Of a DNA stretch of 64,000 bases, positions 1 to 8,549 are shown piece by piece. The translations under genes and the position numbers were made by a program. The stretch comes from UBA1366 sp047602575 (GTDB taxonomy: Bacteria > Bacillota > Clostridia > Oscillospirales > Ruminococcaceae). Within the stretch, counting starts at the first letter, position 1. The number at the start of each line of letters is the position of its first letter. The stretch is from assembly GCA_047602575.1 (NCBI GenBank), contig JASGGY010000001.1:62001-126000 (forward strand). The letters are read 5' to 3'. The notes under the pieces were generated by a model. The model saw only the letters and a list, made by a program, of their open reading frames with translations. It had not been told where the DNA came from and did not search any database.

Positions 1-2
1 CG

Positions 3-1190
3 GCGGGGGGCGCTGTTCCCACGCTCGATGCGGATTCGCTCAACGAGATTTATCCGTTTGCAAGCGCGAAAAGCAAGGAGGACGCGGATTTCCGCCTTCG
101 CGCGCAGGCTGTGACTGCGGCGCTTCAGGACGGCGCGCCCGGCTTTACCGCGCTGTGGAAAGAAATTCTGCGCGTTTCCGTGCAGGATATGCGGAAAAAT
201 TACACGCGGCTGGGCGTGGATTTTGATCTGTGGTACGGCGAAAGCGACGCGTCTGCATTTATCCCCCGCATGATGAATATGCTGAAAGAAAAAAAGCTTT
301 TACGCGAAAGCGAGGGTGCGTTGGTTGTGGATGTGGCGGAGGAAAGCGACAAAGCGCCCGTTCCGCCGGTGATTGTTCAGAAATCAGACGGTGCTGACAT
401 TTATGCCACGACCGACTTAGCAACGATTTTGCAGCGGCAGGAGGACTTCTCGCCCACCCGGGTCTGGTATTTTGTGGACATTCGGCAAAGCCTGCACTTT
501 TTACAAGTGTTCCGCTGCGCAAAGCTGGCGGGAATTGTGCCGGAAACAACAGAGCTTGCGTTTAACCCCAACGGCACAATGAACGGACCGGACGGCAAGC
601 CGTTCAAAACGCGCGACGGCGGTGTGCTGCCCCTGTCGGCGTTTTTCGACATGGTTTTAGCGGAAGCAAAGGCGCGCATTGCCCAGTCTGCCCACGGCGA
701 GGACGGCGATAAGGACGCGGCGGCGGAGAAAATCGCCTGCGCGGCAATCAAATTCGGCGACCTCATCAACCACCGCGCCAAGGATTATATTTTCGATATG
801 GACAAATTCATGTCCTCCGAGGGCAAGACCGGTGCGTATATTTTGTACACCATCGCGCGGATTAACAGCGTTCTGCGCAAGGCGGGGGGCTGCCCGGCGG
901 GCGCGGAAATCACCGTCGTTACCGTTGCCGAGGAACGCGCGCTGCTGCTGACCATCGCGCTGGGAAGCCAGGCAGTTCTGGGGGCGCTTGCCGAAAAAGC
1001 GCCGAGCTTTATCTGTGAATACGCTTATAATTTAGCGGTTGCGTTCTCGAAATTCTACCACGCCTGCCCGATTGCGAGCGAAGCGGATGCGGCGGTGCGC
1101 GGCTCACGCCTTGCGCTTGCGGCGCTGACAAAAGCGGCTTTGATACAGTATCTGGATATGCTTGGCATTGAGCCGGTTGATTTTATGTAA
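3..1190 (+). CDS. argS: Arginyl-tRNA synthetase, C-terminal part (5' end outside window)
   Basis: Charges tRNA-Arg with arginine in the cytoplasm. The open frame runs in from the left edge with no start, so about 395 C-terminal residues are present. The class I catalytic part shows a KTRDGG segment, the ArgRS equivalent of the KMSKS loop, preceded by DIRQSLHFLQVF, like the family's QxxHF region. The C-terminal anticodon-binding (DALR) domain follows, with NHRAKDYIFD, YILYTIARI and the typical ending LDMLGIEPVDFM. Only 19 bases separate it from glmU, so the two are probably co-transcribed. The GTG at 111 lies well inside the protein and is not a start. Confidence 0.95.
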   Translation, partial: AGGAVPTLDADSLNEIYPFASAKSKEDADFRLRAQAVTAALQDGAPGFTALWKEILRVSVQDMRKNYTRLGVDFDLWYGESDASAFIPRMMNMLKEKKLLRESEGALVVDVAEESDKAPVPPVIVQKSDGADIYATTDLATILQRQEDFSPTRVWYFVDIRQSLHFLQVFRCAKLAGIVPETTELAFNPNGTMNGPDGKPFKTRDGGVLPLSAFFDMVLAEAKARIAQSAHGEDGDKDAAAEKIACAAIKFGDLINHRAKDYIFDMDKFMSSEGKTGAYILYTIARINSVLRKAGGCPAGAEITVVTVAEERALLLTIALGSQAVLGALAEKAPSFICEYAYNLAVAFSKFYHACPIASEADAAVRGSRLALAALTKAALIQYLDMLGIEPVDFM

Positions 1191-1209
1191 GCGGAAAGGA
1201 CATTTTGCT

Positions 1210-2619
1210 ATGAACAAGGGCGAAAAAGCGGTCATTCTGGCGGGTGGTCAGGGAAAACGCATGAAGTCGGAGCTGCCTAAGGCGCTGCTCAGCGTGCTGG
1301 AAAAACCCATGCTGCGCTGGGTGACGGATGCCTGCGAAGCGGCGGGACTGAGCAATTTGTGCGTGGTCAAGGGCTTTGGTGCGGAGAAAATTGACGACTA
1401 TCTGGACGGACGCTATCAGACCGTGCTGCAGGCGGAGCGTCTGGGGACGGGTCACGCGGTGATGCAGACGGCGGACTTTCTGCGGGAGGGCGGCGCGTCG
1501 GACACGCTGTTGCTCAACGGCGATGCGCCCTTTATCGACGCGGAAACCATCTTGGGTGCGCTTGCCCAGCACCGCGCGGGCGGCTATTCCGTGACCGTTG
1601 TAACCAGCGAGGTGAACAACCCGCACGGCTACGGCAGGATTCTGCGCGACGGCGATTTTGTCACGGGTATTGTCGAGGAAACCGACTGCACACAGGAGCA
1701 GCGCGCCATCCGCGAAATCAACTCCGGCTGTTATTGGTTTGACACCGAGGCGCTGCTGGAGGCGCTTGATAAGCTCACCCCTGCCAATGCGCAGGGTGAG
1801 TATTATCTCACCGACTGTCTGGGGCTTATTATCGGTGCGGGGCTGCGCGCAGGCGCGTTTCTTTCGCCGAATCCGGACGTGGTGCTCGGCGCAAACGACC
1901 GCCGCGGCTTGCTCGAACTCAACGACATCGCCCGCCGCCGCGTGATCGACAAGCACCTTGACAACGGCGTGGAATTCACCTGCACCGAGGGCGTGGTGAT
2001 TTCCCCGGCGGTGAAAATCGGCGCGGGAACGCGCATCCTCAGCGGCGTTGTGCTGCGCGGGACGACACTCATCGGCGAAAACTGCGTCATCGGACCGAAC
2101 TGCGTCATCAAGGATGCGCTCGTCGGCGCGCGGACGGTGCTTAACAACGTGCAGGCGGAGGAATGCGAGATCTGCGCGGATGTGAAAATGGGTCCTTTTG
2201 TGAACATCCGCCCCGGCTCGGTGATCAAAAGCTTTGCGAAAATCGGTGATTTTGTGGAAATTAAAAATTCCACCGTCGGCGAAGGCACGGCGGTTTCACA
2301 CCTGACCTATATCGGCGACAGCGACGTGGGCGAAAACGTCAACTTCGGCTGCGGCGTTGTGACGGTCAATTATGACGGCGAGCAGAAATTCCGCACCGCC
2401 ATCGGAAACAACGCGTTCATCGGCTGCAACACCAACCTCATCGCGCCGGTGAAGATCGGCAACGGCGCTTACACCGCTGCCGGATCGACGGTCACGGGCG
2501 AAATCCCCGACAATGCCCTCGTCATTGAACGCGGCAAGCAGGTTGTCAAGGAGGGCTACGCCGCACGCAAGCTGCGCACCCGCACCGAAAAGTACGAAAA
2601 AACAAAGAGTCAGGAATAA
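1210..2619 (+). CDS. glmU: Bifunctional UDP-GlcNAc pyrophosphorylase / glucosamine-1-phosphate acetyltransferase
   Basis: Makes UDP-N-acetylglucosamine for peptidoglycan by acetylating glucosamine-1-phosphate and then uridylylating it. The ATG at 1210 follows GGAAAGGA at the right distance; an in-frame upstream ATG at 1162 lies inside argS and is not used. The 470 residues match the family length. The N-terminal nucleotidyltransferase starts LAGGQGKRM with the conserved lysine in ELPKAL. From about residue 250 the protein becomes left-handed beta-helix hexapeptide repeats, with the acetyltransferase histidine in SHLTYIGD. Confidence 0.97.
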   Translation: MNKGEKAVILAGGQGKRMKSELPKALLSVLEKPMLRWVTDACEAAGLSNLCVVKGFGAEKIDDYLDGRYQTVLQAERLGTGHAVMQTADFLREGGASDTLLLNGDAPFIDAETILGALAQHRAGGYSVTVVTSEVNNPHGYGRILRDGDFVTGIVEETDCTQEQRAIREINSGCYWFDTEALLEALDKLTPANAQGEYYLTDCLGLIIGAGLRAGAFLSPNPDVVLGANDRRGLLELNDIARRRVIDKHLDNGVEFTCTEGVVISPAVKIGAGTRILSGVVLRGTTLIGENCVIGPNCVIKDALVGARTVLNNVQAEECEICADVKMGPFVNIRPGSVIKSFAKIGDFVEIKNSTVGEGTAVSHLTYIGDSDVGENVNFGCGVVTVNYDGEQKFRTAIGNNAFIGCNTNLIAPVKIGNGAYTAAGSTVTGEIPDNALVIERGKQVVKEGYAARKLRTRTEKYEKTKSQE

Positions 2620-2772
2620 AGCGGCATACGGAGAATCACCGGTCTGACCGCCGCAATAAACACAGACACCCCCAACCCGTCAGGGTTTGGGGCTGAAGTG
2701 TTTTCCGAGAATGACAGCATCAGCTTATTATGTAAAATAGGGGAAATATATCGAAGCAAAGGAATGAAAAAG

Positions 2773-3396
2773 ATGGGCTTTTTCCGAAAAAAACAAACAC
2801 CGACCGTCGCCGCCGCATTGCTGACGGGGAAGGTGGAATACATCGTCGCGGGGCTGGGAAATCCCGGCTTACAGTATGAAAAAACCCGCCACAATGCCGG
2901 CTTTTTCGCCGCGGATGTGCTTTGTGCGGCGCATGGAGCGCGGTGCGATCGGGCGCGCTTTAAGGCGATGTGCGGCGAGCTGATGGCGGCTGGCAAGCGC
3001 GTTTTGGTGATGAAGCCGATGACCTATATGAACAACAGCGGCGAAGCGATTGCCGAAGCGATGCGGTATTATCGGATTCCGCCCGAGCGGGTGATTGTGC
3101 TGTTTGACGACATTTCGCTCGAACCCGGACTGCTGCGTGTGCGGCGAAAAGGCTCTGACGGCGGACACAACGGAATTAAGAGCATTGTGGCACTGGCGGG
3201 AAGCGAGGACTTTCCGCGCGTGAAAATCGGTGTGGGGAAAAAGCCTCACCCGCAGATGAATCTTGCCGACTGGGTGCTGTCGAGTTTCACCGACGACGAG
3301 CTGACCGCCGTAAGCGGCGCGGCGGAAAAAGCCGCCCAAGCCGCCGAACTCATCATCGCCGGCGAAGCCGACAAAGCCATGAACCTTTATAATTAA
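2773..3396 (+). CDS. pth: Peptidyl-tRNA hydrolase
   Basis: Releases peptides from prematurely dropped peptidyl-tRNA. The family signature is clear: GLGNPGLQYEKTRHNAGF carries the catalytic histidine, FDDISLEPGLLRVR the conserved aspartate, and GGHNGIKSI the substrate-binding asparagine. I chose ATG 2773 because AAAGGA ends 9 bases upstream; ATG 2764 is in frame but abuts that Shine-Dalgarno. The product is 207 residues with about 15 extra basic residues (FFRKKQ) before the core. The gene lies between glmU and mfd, a common Bacillota order (glmU-pth-mfd). Confidence 0.96.
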   Translation: MGFFRKKQTPTVAAALLTGKVEYIVAGLGNPGLQYEKTRHNAGFFAADVLCAAHGARCDRARFKAMCGELMAAGKRVLVMKPMTYMNNSGEAIAEAMRYYRIPPERVIVLFDDISLEPGLLRVRRKGSDGGHNGIKSIVALAGSEDFPRVKIGVGKKPHPQMNLADWVLSSFTDDELTAVSGAAEKAAQAAELIIAGEADKAMNLYN

Positions 3397-3443
3397 CCTA
3401 CCTCCTGCCCCCTAACCCCCCAACCCCTAAAAGTGAGGTCAGT

Positions 3444-6400
3444 ATGAAGAACATTTTCGATTCGATTTGCGGCGCGCTTCCTGTTTTTAAAGAGCTGCGG
3501 ACGGCGGTGGTGAAAAACTACACACCGTGCGGCGTGACGGGAGTTTCAAATATTCATAAATCGCACCTGCTGGCGGGCTTGAGCGGCGTGGGACGGGTCT
3601 GTGTGATCTGCGACGACGAAAGTGCTGCGCACCGGCTGGTGAGTGACATCAACGCACTGGCGGGGGAAGAATCCGCGTGTGTGTTTCCGGCGCGGGATTT
3701 TAACTTCTCTCACCTCGAGGGCGTTTCACGCGAGTATGAGCAGGCGCGGATCACGGCGCTGACCAAGCTCGAAACGCGCCGTGCGTCCATTGTGGTCGCG
3801 AGCGTCGAGGCGGCGCTCCAGTCAACCATCCCGCCGCAGGCACTGCGTAAAGAAACCTTTTCGCTCAAAGCCGGCGCGCAGATTGAGCTGAAACTGCTGG
3901 TCGAACGCCTGCTTGAAAACGGCTATACCCGCACCGAGCAGATCGAGGGGCCCGCACAGTTTGCCGTGCGCGGCGCAATTGCGGATGTTTTCCCAATTGC
4001 AAGCGGCGCGCCGGTGCGCGTTGAGCTTTGGGGCGATGAGATTGATTCGATTTCATATTTTGATATAGAAACCCAGCGCCGGACAGACACCGCCGAGGAA
4101 ATCGCCGTTCCGCCCGCTGCTGAAATCCTGCTGCCCGCGCGGGAGGAGCTGCTTGGGCGGCTTTCTTCGTTGGCGGCAAAAGCGCGCGGCAAGAACGCGG
4201 AGAAGATCCGCGCCGTGCTTGCGCGTGAGGCGGAGCTTGTCCGCGCGGGCATAACGCTTACGAATACGGATAAATTCTATTCGGTTGCCTACGAAACGCC
4301 CGCCACACTGCTTGATTATTTTGACAGCGGCATCGCGGTTTTTTCGGAATACACAAACTGCGCCGAGCGCGCAAAGGGCTTTTTCGGGCAGTTGAGCGAG
4401 GATCTGAAGATTCTCTACGAGGAGGGCATTCTGTTCAAAGAGCTGGACGGCTTTTATACCGAGCTGCCGGCGCTGACCGCGCGGGCGGAGCAGCTGCGCG
4501 CGGTGTATCTCGACACGTTCATGCGCGGCTACGGCGATGTGAAATTCAAAAAGCTCATCAACGCCAACTGCTACCAGACCGCAAGCTGGGGCGGCAATCT
4601 GCCCCATCTTGTCGATGAGCTGAAAACCTTTACCGAGCAGAATTACTGCACGGTCGTATTTGCGGGAAGCGAACGGACGCTGCCGATTATCGTCAATGAC
4701 CTGCGCGAAAGCGGCATCAACGCCGCCGTGCTTTCTGCGGAGTCGCCCATCGAGCGCGGGGTCGTCTATGTCGCGACGGGGAGCGTGTCGGGCGGGTTTG
4801 AATACCCCGACATCAAATGCGCGCTCATCACCCAGATCAAAACCCTCAAATCCAAAAAGCGCGCCCCGCAGAAAAAGCACATCGGCGAGGGCTTGAAAAA
4901 CCTAAGCGACATCAGCGCCGGCGACCTCGTCGTCCATTCGCTCTACGGCATCGGCAAGTTCACGGGCATCTCAAAAATTGAAACCAATAATGTGACAAAA
5001 GATTACATTACCATCAAATACGCAGGCACGGACGTGCTGTATGTTCCGGTGACGCAGCTCGATCTGGTGTCGCGCTATGTCGGCGCGCAGGACGACAGTG
5101 CGGTGCGCTTGAACAAGCTCAATTCCCAGGAATGGGCGAAAACCCGCACGCGTGTGAAAACCGCCGTCCGCGATATGGCGGAGGAGCTGACAAAGCTTTA
5201 CGCCAAGCGGCAGCTCGCGATGGGTTTTGCCTTTTCGCCGGACAACGACTGGCAGAACGATTTTGAGCAGCGCTTTGATTATCAGGAAACCGACGACCAG
5301 CTGCGTTCGATTGCCGAAATCAAAGCGGATATGCAGAAAGCGGTTCCCATGGATCGCCTGCTTTGCGGCGACGTGGGCTTCGGCAAAACGGAGGTCGCGC
5401 TGCGGGCGGCATTTAAGTGTATGCTCGACTCGAAGCAGTGCGCGATTTTAGTGCCCACGACGGTGCTTGCGTGGCAGCATTACCAGACCGCCATCAAGCG
5501 CTTTGAGCATTTCCCCATCAAGGTGGAGCTTCTCTCGCGCTTCCGCAGCCCGAAGGAGCAGCAGCAGATTCTGCGCAAGGTGAAAACGGGCGAGGTTGAT
5601 TTAATCATCGGCACGCATCGCCTTGTGCAAAAGGACGTGAAATTCCGCGATCTGGGGCTGGTCGTCATTGACGAGGAGCAGCGCTTCGGCGTTGCGCACA
5701 AGGAGAAATTCAAGGAAAGCTTTTCCGGGGTGGACGTGCTGACGCTGTCCGCAACGCCGATTCCGCGCACGCTCAACATGGCGATGAGCGGCATCCGCGA
5801 TATGTCTGTCATCGAAGAACCGCCGCAGGATCGCTATCCGGTGCAGACCTATGTCATTGAGCAGAACAACGGCATCATCGCGCAGGCGATTTCCAAAGAA
5901 ATCCGGCGCGGCGGGCAGGTTTATTATATTCACAATCGCATCGAAACCATTGACCGCTGCGTAACGCGCTTACAGGGGCTTGTGCCGGAGGCGCGCATCG
6001 GGGTTGCGCACGGACAGATTTCCGAAACCGCACTCTCCGAAATCTGGCGGCAGCTTATTGACCGCGAGATTGACGTTCTCGTTTGCACCACGCTGATTGA
6101 AACCGGCGTGGACGTTCCCAATGTCAACACCCTCATCATCGAGGATGCCGACCGGCTGGGCTTGTCGCAGCTTTACCAGCTGCGCGGGCGCGTGGGGCGG
6201 TCAAACCGACGCGCGTTTGCGTATTTCACATTCCGGCGCGGCAAGGTTCTCACCGAAATTGCCGCGAAGCGTTTAAATGCCATTAAAGAATTTACCCAGT
6301 TCGGTTCGGGCTTCCGCATCGCCATGCGCGACCTTGAAATCCGCGGCGCAGGCTCGGTGTTAAGCGGAAAGCAACACGGGCATCTCGAAGCCGTCGGCTA

Positions 6401-6914
6401 TGATATGTACCTGCGCTTGCTCAGTGAAGCGATTGCCGAGCAAAAGGGCGAAGCGCTCCCCCGTTCGCCGGAGGACTGTTTGGTGGATGTTTCCATCGAC
6501 GCGTATATTCCGGACAAATATATCCGCAGCTTAACACAGCGGATTGACTGTTACCGCCGCATCGCGTCCATTCAGGACAAGGAGGACAGCGCGGACGTCA
6601 TTGACGAGTTGATTGACCGTTACGGCGAGCCGCCGAAGTCCGTGATGGGGCTGATTAACGTCGCCCTCATGCGCAACACCGCCTCAAGCCTTGGCATCAC
6701 CGAAATCAGCCAGCGCAACGACAGCCTGTTTTTCTTTATCAAACAGCCGCAGGTTGCGCAGATTCTTTCCTTGTCCAAAAAGTATAAGGGAAGAATTTCG
6801 TTCAGCGACTCCACGCGCCCCTATATCAGCGTCGCCCTTGACAAGCCCGCCAAGCAAAAAGCACCCGACCTCATGGCGGAGGTTCTTGCGGCGATGAAAG
6901 AAGCGACGGTCTAA
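3444..6914 (+). CDS. mfd: Transcription-repair coupling factor
   Basis: DNA translocase that removes stalled RNA polymerase from lesions and recruits UvrA. At 1156 residues it has the full family length. Order: UvrB-like N-terminal modules; a CarD-like RNA-polymerase interaction domain around residues 487-540 (DLVVHSLYGIGKFTGI); RecG-like helicase with Walker A GDVGFGKTE near 641, DEEQ near 741, then SATPIPRTL and QLRGRVGRS; and the C-terminal TRCF domain. The ATG follows GAGGTC. It sits 47 bases after pth and probably ends the argS-glmU-pth-mfd unit. Confidence 0.97.
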   Translation: MKNIFDSICGALPVFKELRTAVVKNYTPCGVTGVSNIHKSHLLAGLSGVGRVCVICDDESAAHRLVSDINALAGEESACVFPARDFNFSHLEGVSREYEQARITALTKLETRRASIVVASVEAALQSTIPPQALRKETFSLKAGAQIELKLLVERLLENGYTRTEQIEGPAQFAVRGAIADVFPIASGAPVRVELWGDEIDSISYFDIETQRRTDTAEEIAVPPAAEILLPAREELLGRLSSLAAKARGKNAEKIRAVLAREAELVRAGITLTNTDKFYSVAYETPATLLDYFDSGIAVFSEYTNCAERAKGFFGQLSEDLKILYEEGILFKELDGFYTELPALTARAEQLRAVYLDTFMRGYGDVKFKKLINANCYQTASWGGNLPHLVDELKTFTEQNYCTVVFAGSERTLPIIVNDLRESGINAAVLSAESPIERGVVYVATGSVSGGFEYPDIKCALITQIKTLKSKKRAPQKKHIGEGLKNLSDISAGDLVVHSLYGIGKFTGISKIETNNVTKDYITIKYAGTDVLYVPVTQLDLVSRYVGAQDDSAVRLNKLNSQEWAKTRTRVKTAVRDMAEELTKLYAKRQLAMGFAFSPDNDWQNDFEQRFDYQETDDQLRSIAEIKADMQKAVPMDRLLCGDVGFGKTEVALRAAFKCMLDSKQCAILVPTTVLAWQHYQTAIKRFEHFPIKVELLSRFRSPKEQQQILRKVKTGEVDLIIGTHRLVQKDVKFRDLGLVVIDEEQRFGVAHKEKFKESFSGVDVLTLSATPIPRTLNMAMSGIRDMSVIEEPPQDRYPVQTYVIEQNNGIIAQAISKEIRRGGQVYYIHNRIETIDRCVTRLQGLVPEARIGVAHGQISETALSEIWRQLIDREIDVLVCTTLIETGVDVPNVNTLIIEDADRLGLSQLYQLRGRVGRSNRRAFAYFTFRRGKVLTEIAAKRLNAIKEFTQFGSGFRIAMRDLEIRGAGSVLSGKQHGHLEAVGYDMYLRLLSEAIAEQKGEALPRSPEDCLVDVSIDAYIPDKYIRSLTQRIDCYRRIASIQDKEDSADVIDELIDRYGEPPKSVMGLINVALMRNTASSLGITEISQRNDSLFFFIKQPQVAQILSLSKKYKGRISFSDSTRPYISVALDKPAKQKAPDLMAEVLAAMKEATV

Positions 6915-7014
6915 GCGGCTGCCGTACTATCATTCGACAACAAGCGGGCGCTTCCGTTGCCTGCGAGGGTTAAGGGAAGCGCGGTAACAGTTAAAAAAGC
7001 AGGAGGGCTGACAG

Positions 7015-8166
7015 ATGAAAAAACTCATAATTTTAATCACGGTGCTGCTGTGCGGTTGAACGGAGATCACCGGTTCGGCGGAGGGCGATGATCTTGTGAA
7101 GCGGATTTTCCCGGATCAGTATACGTCCGGCGACTATTCGTATTATATGAACGAGGACGGCTCGGCGGCGATTTTCAAATATACGGGAACGGCGGCGGAG
7201 GTGGTTGTCCCTGATGCACTCGACGGAAGAACCGTCACCGTTATCTATGATGCGTTTCTAAAACATACCGAGCTGACGGCGGTCACATTGCCGGCGGGGC
7301 TTCAGTCGCTGGGGAACTTTGCGTTCGGTCTTTGTACATCACTGACAAAGGTTGTATTTCCGCAACATCTGGAAACCATCGGCATGGGCGCGTTTCTGAA
7401 ATGCACCGCGCTTGCGGAGTTGGATATTCCGGACAGTGTTATCTCAGTGGCGAGTACCGTGGCTGATGAAACGGCATGGTATGCCGCGCAGCCAGACGGA
7501 ATTTTATACCTTGGCGGCTTTGCTTACAGCTATAAAGGTGACCGGAACACCGTGACAAGCATTGAGATTGCCGCCGGAACAAAGGGTATCGCGGATTCGG
7601 CGTTTGGCTTTATGCCGGCGCTTGAGCGCGTTACGTTTCCGGAGAATTTGCAATACCTTGGTGTGAGTATGTTTTATGATACACCGCGGCTGACGGAATT
7701 GACGATTCCGGCGGGTGTGCGTGATATATCACTCTGCGCGTTCGATCTCTGCAACGGGCTGAAAAGAATAACGCTACCCGATACCATGCGGATCATCGAA
7801 ACCTACGCTTTTGTTGATTGTGAAAATTTGGAGTATGTCAACATTCCCGAGGGGGTGGAATACATACAATCAGGCGCGTTTCAGAACTGCCCGAAGCTTT
7901 TGACGGTAACGCTGCCGGAAAGTGTGAAGGAAATTGAAAGCGGCGCGTTTTATAACATCGAAACAGATGACGGCTATGCGCCGGCGGAGGGGTTCACACT
8001 GGTCTGCCCGAAAGGCTCTGTGGGCGAGGAATACGCAAAACAGGATGGCATTGCGTTTCGGTATTCGCATGAAATCTCCGTCGTCGAAATCGGGTTGAAT
8101 CTGGCGGGCATAGCCGCCTGGGCGGCTGCCGTGCTGATTGTGCGCAGAAAAAGAAACGGAAATTGA
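7015..8166 (+). pseudogene. BspA-like leucine-rich-repeat surface protein, signal peptide interrupted by an in-frame TGA
   Basis: A strong Shine-Dalgarno (AGGAGG) precedes ATG 7015. It opens a signal peptide (MKKLIILITVLLCG) that stops at a TGA at 7057. The same frame then continues without a shift through TEITGSAEGDDLVKR into a complete protein. The body has at least six BspA/LRR_5 repeats (pattern aFxxCtxLtxvtlPxxl), then a membrane helix near the C-terminus (VVEIGLNLAGIAAWAAAVLI) and a basic tail RRKRNGN, so it was built for surface display. A GTG at 7096 could restart translation but has no Shine-Dalgarno and would give no signal peptide. TGA is a normal stop elsewhere here. Either a recent nonsense mutation, a sequencing error, or readthrough. 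Confidence 0.8.
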
Positions 8167-8204
8167 CAAAAGCTGTATACTATTTATAATGGAAGCCTCT
8201 CCGA

Positions 8205-8238
8205 CCGCTTGCCGGCGAATATCCGGCAGGCGGTTTTT
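8205..8238 (+). terminator. Intrinsic terminator after the LRR gene
   Basis: The 11-bp stem CCGCTTGCCGG/CCGGCAGGCGG (one G-T pair), with a 7-base loop, is followed by TTTTT. It lies 39 bases after the stop codon. Confidence 0.85.
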
Positions 8239-8460
8239 GCTTGCGCACGAGGGTGCGGAAAACGGCGCAACGGCATGATATACAATTATTTTAATCAATA
8301 CAAGGCGCATTTACGCGAAATTTTACTATTCACATATATTTGACACGAAGCAGTTTAAATCGATGAACATTTTATATAATGTGCAAACTCGCCAAATGTT
8401 TTTATGTTTAATGATTAATTCTATGCACAGTAGATAAATAGTACGGCTAGATTCCGTCTA
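8239..8460. other. AT-rich intergenic region without a gene
   Basis: Between the LRR terminator and the GH5 promoter. It is noticeably AT-rich. It contains an isolated TTGACA at 8340 and a TATAAT at 8375, but their 29-bp spacing is too long for a sigma-A site. No ORF or RNA was recognised. Confidence 0.4.
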
Positions 8461-8489
8461 TTGACTTGAGGGCGGGGATTGCTTATAAT
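8461..8489 (+). promoter_or_regulatory. Sigma-A promoter of the GH5 gene
   Basis: TTGACT (8461-8466), 17-base spacer, TATAAT (8484-8489). Predicted start near 8496 gives a leader of about 54 bases to the ATG at 8550. Confidence 0.85.
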
Positions 8490-8549
8490 AAAGATATCAG
8501 CTTCATAAAGTTGTGTAAACGATTTTATGTTTTCAGATCGGAGGAGAAT

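Noticed and set aside
7057..7059. TGA reassigned to an amino acid
   Set aside because: Many genes here end with TGA (8164, 14951, 15823, 26164), so the code is standard.
8340..8380. Second GH5 promoter (TTGACA...TATAAT)
   Set aside because: The two boxes are 29 bases apart, too far for sigma-A.
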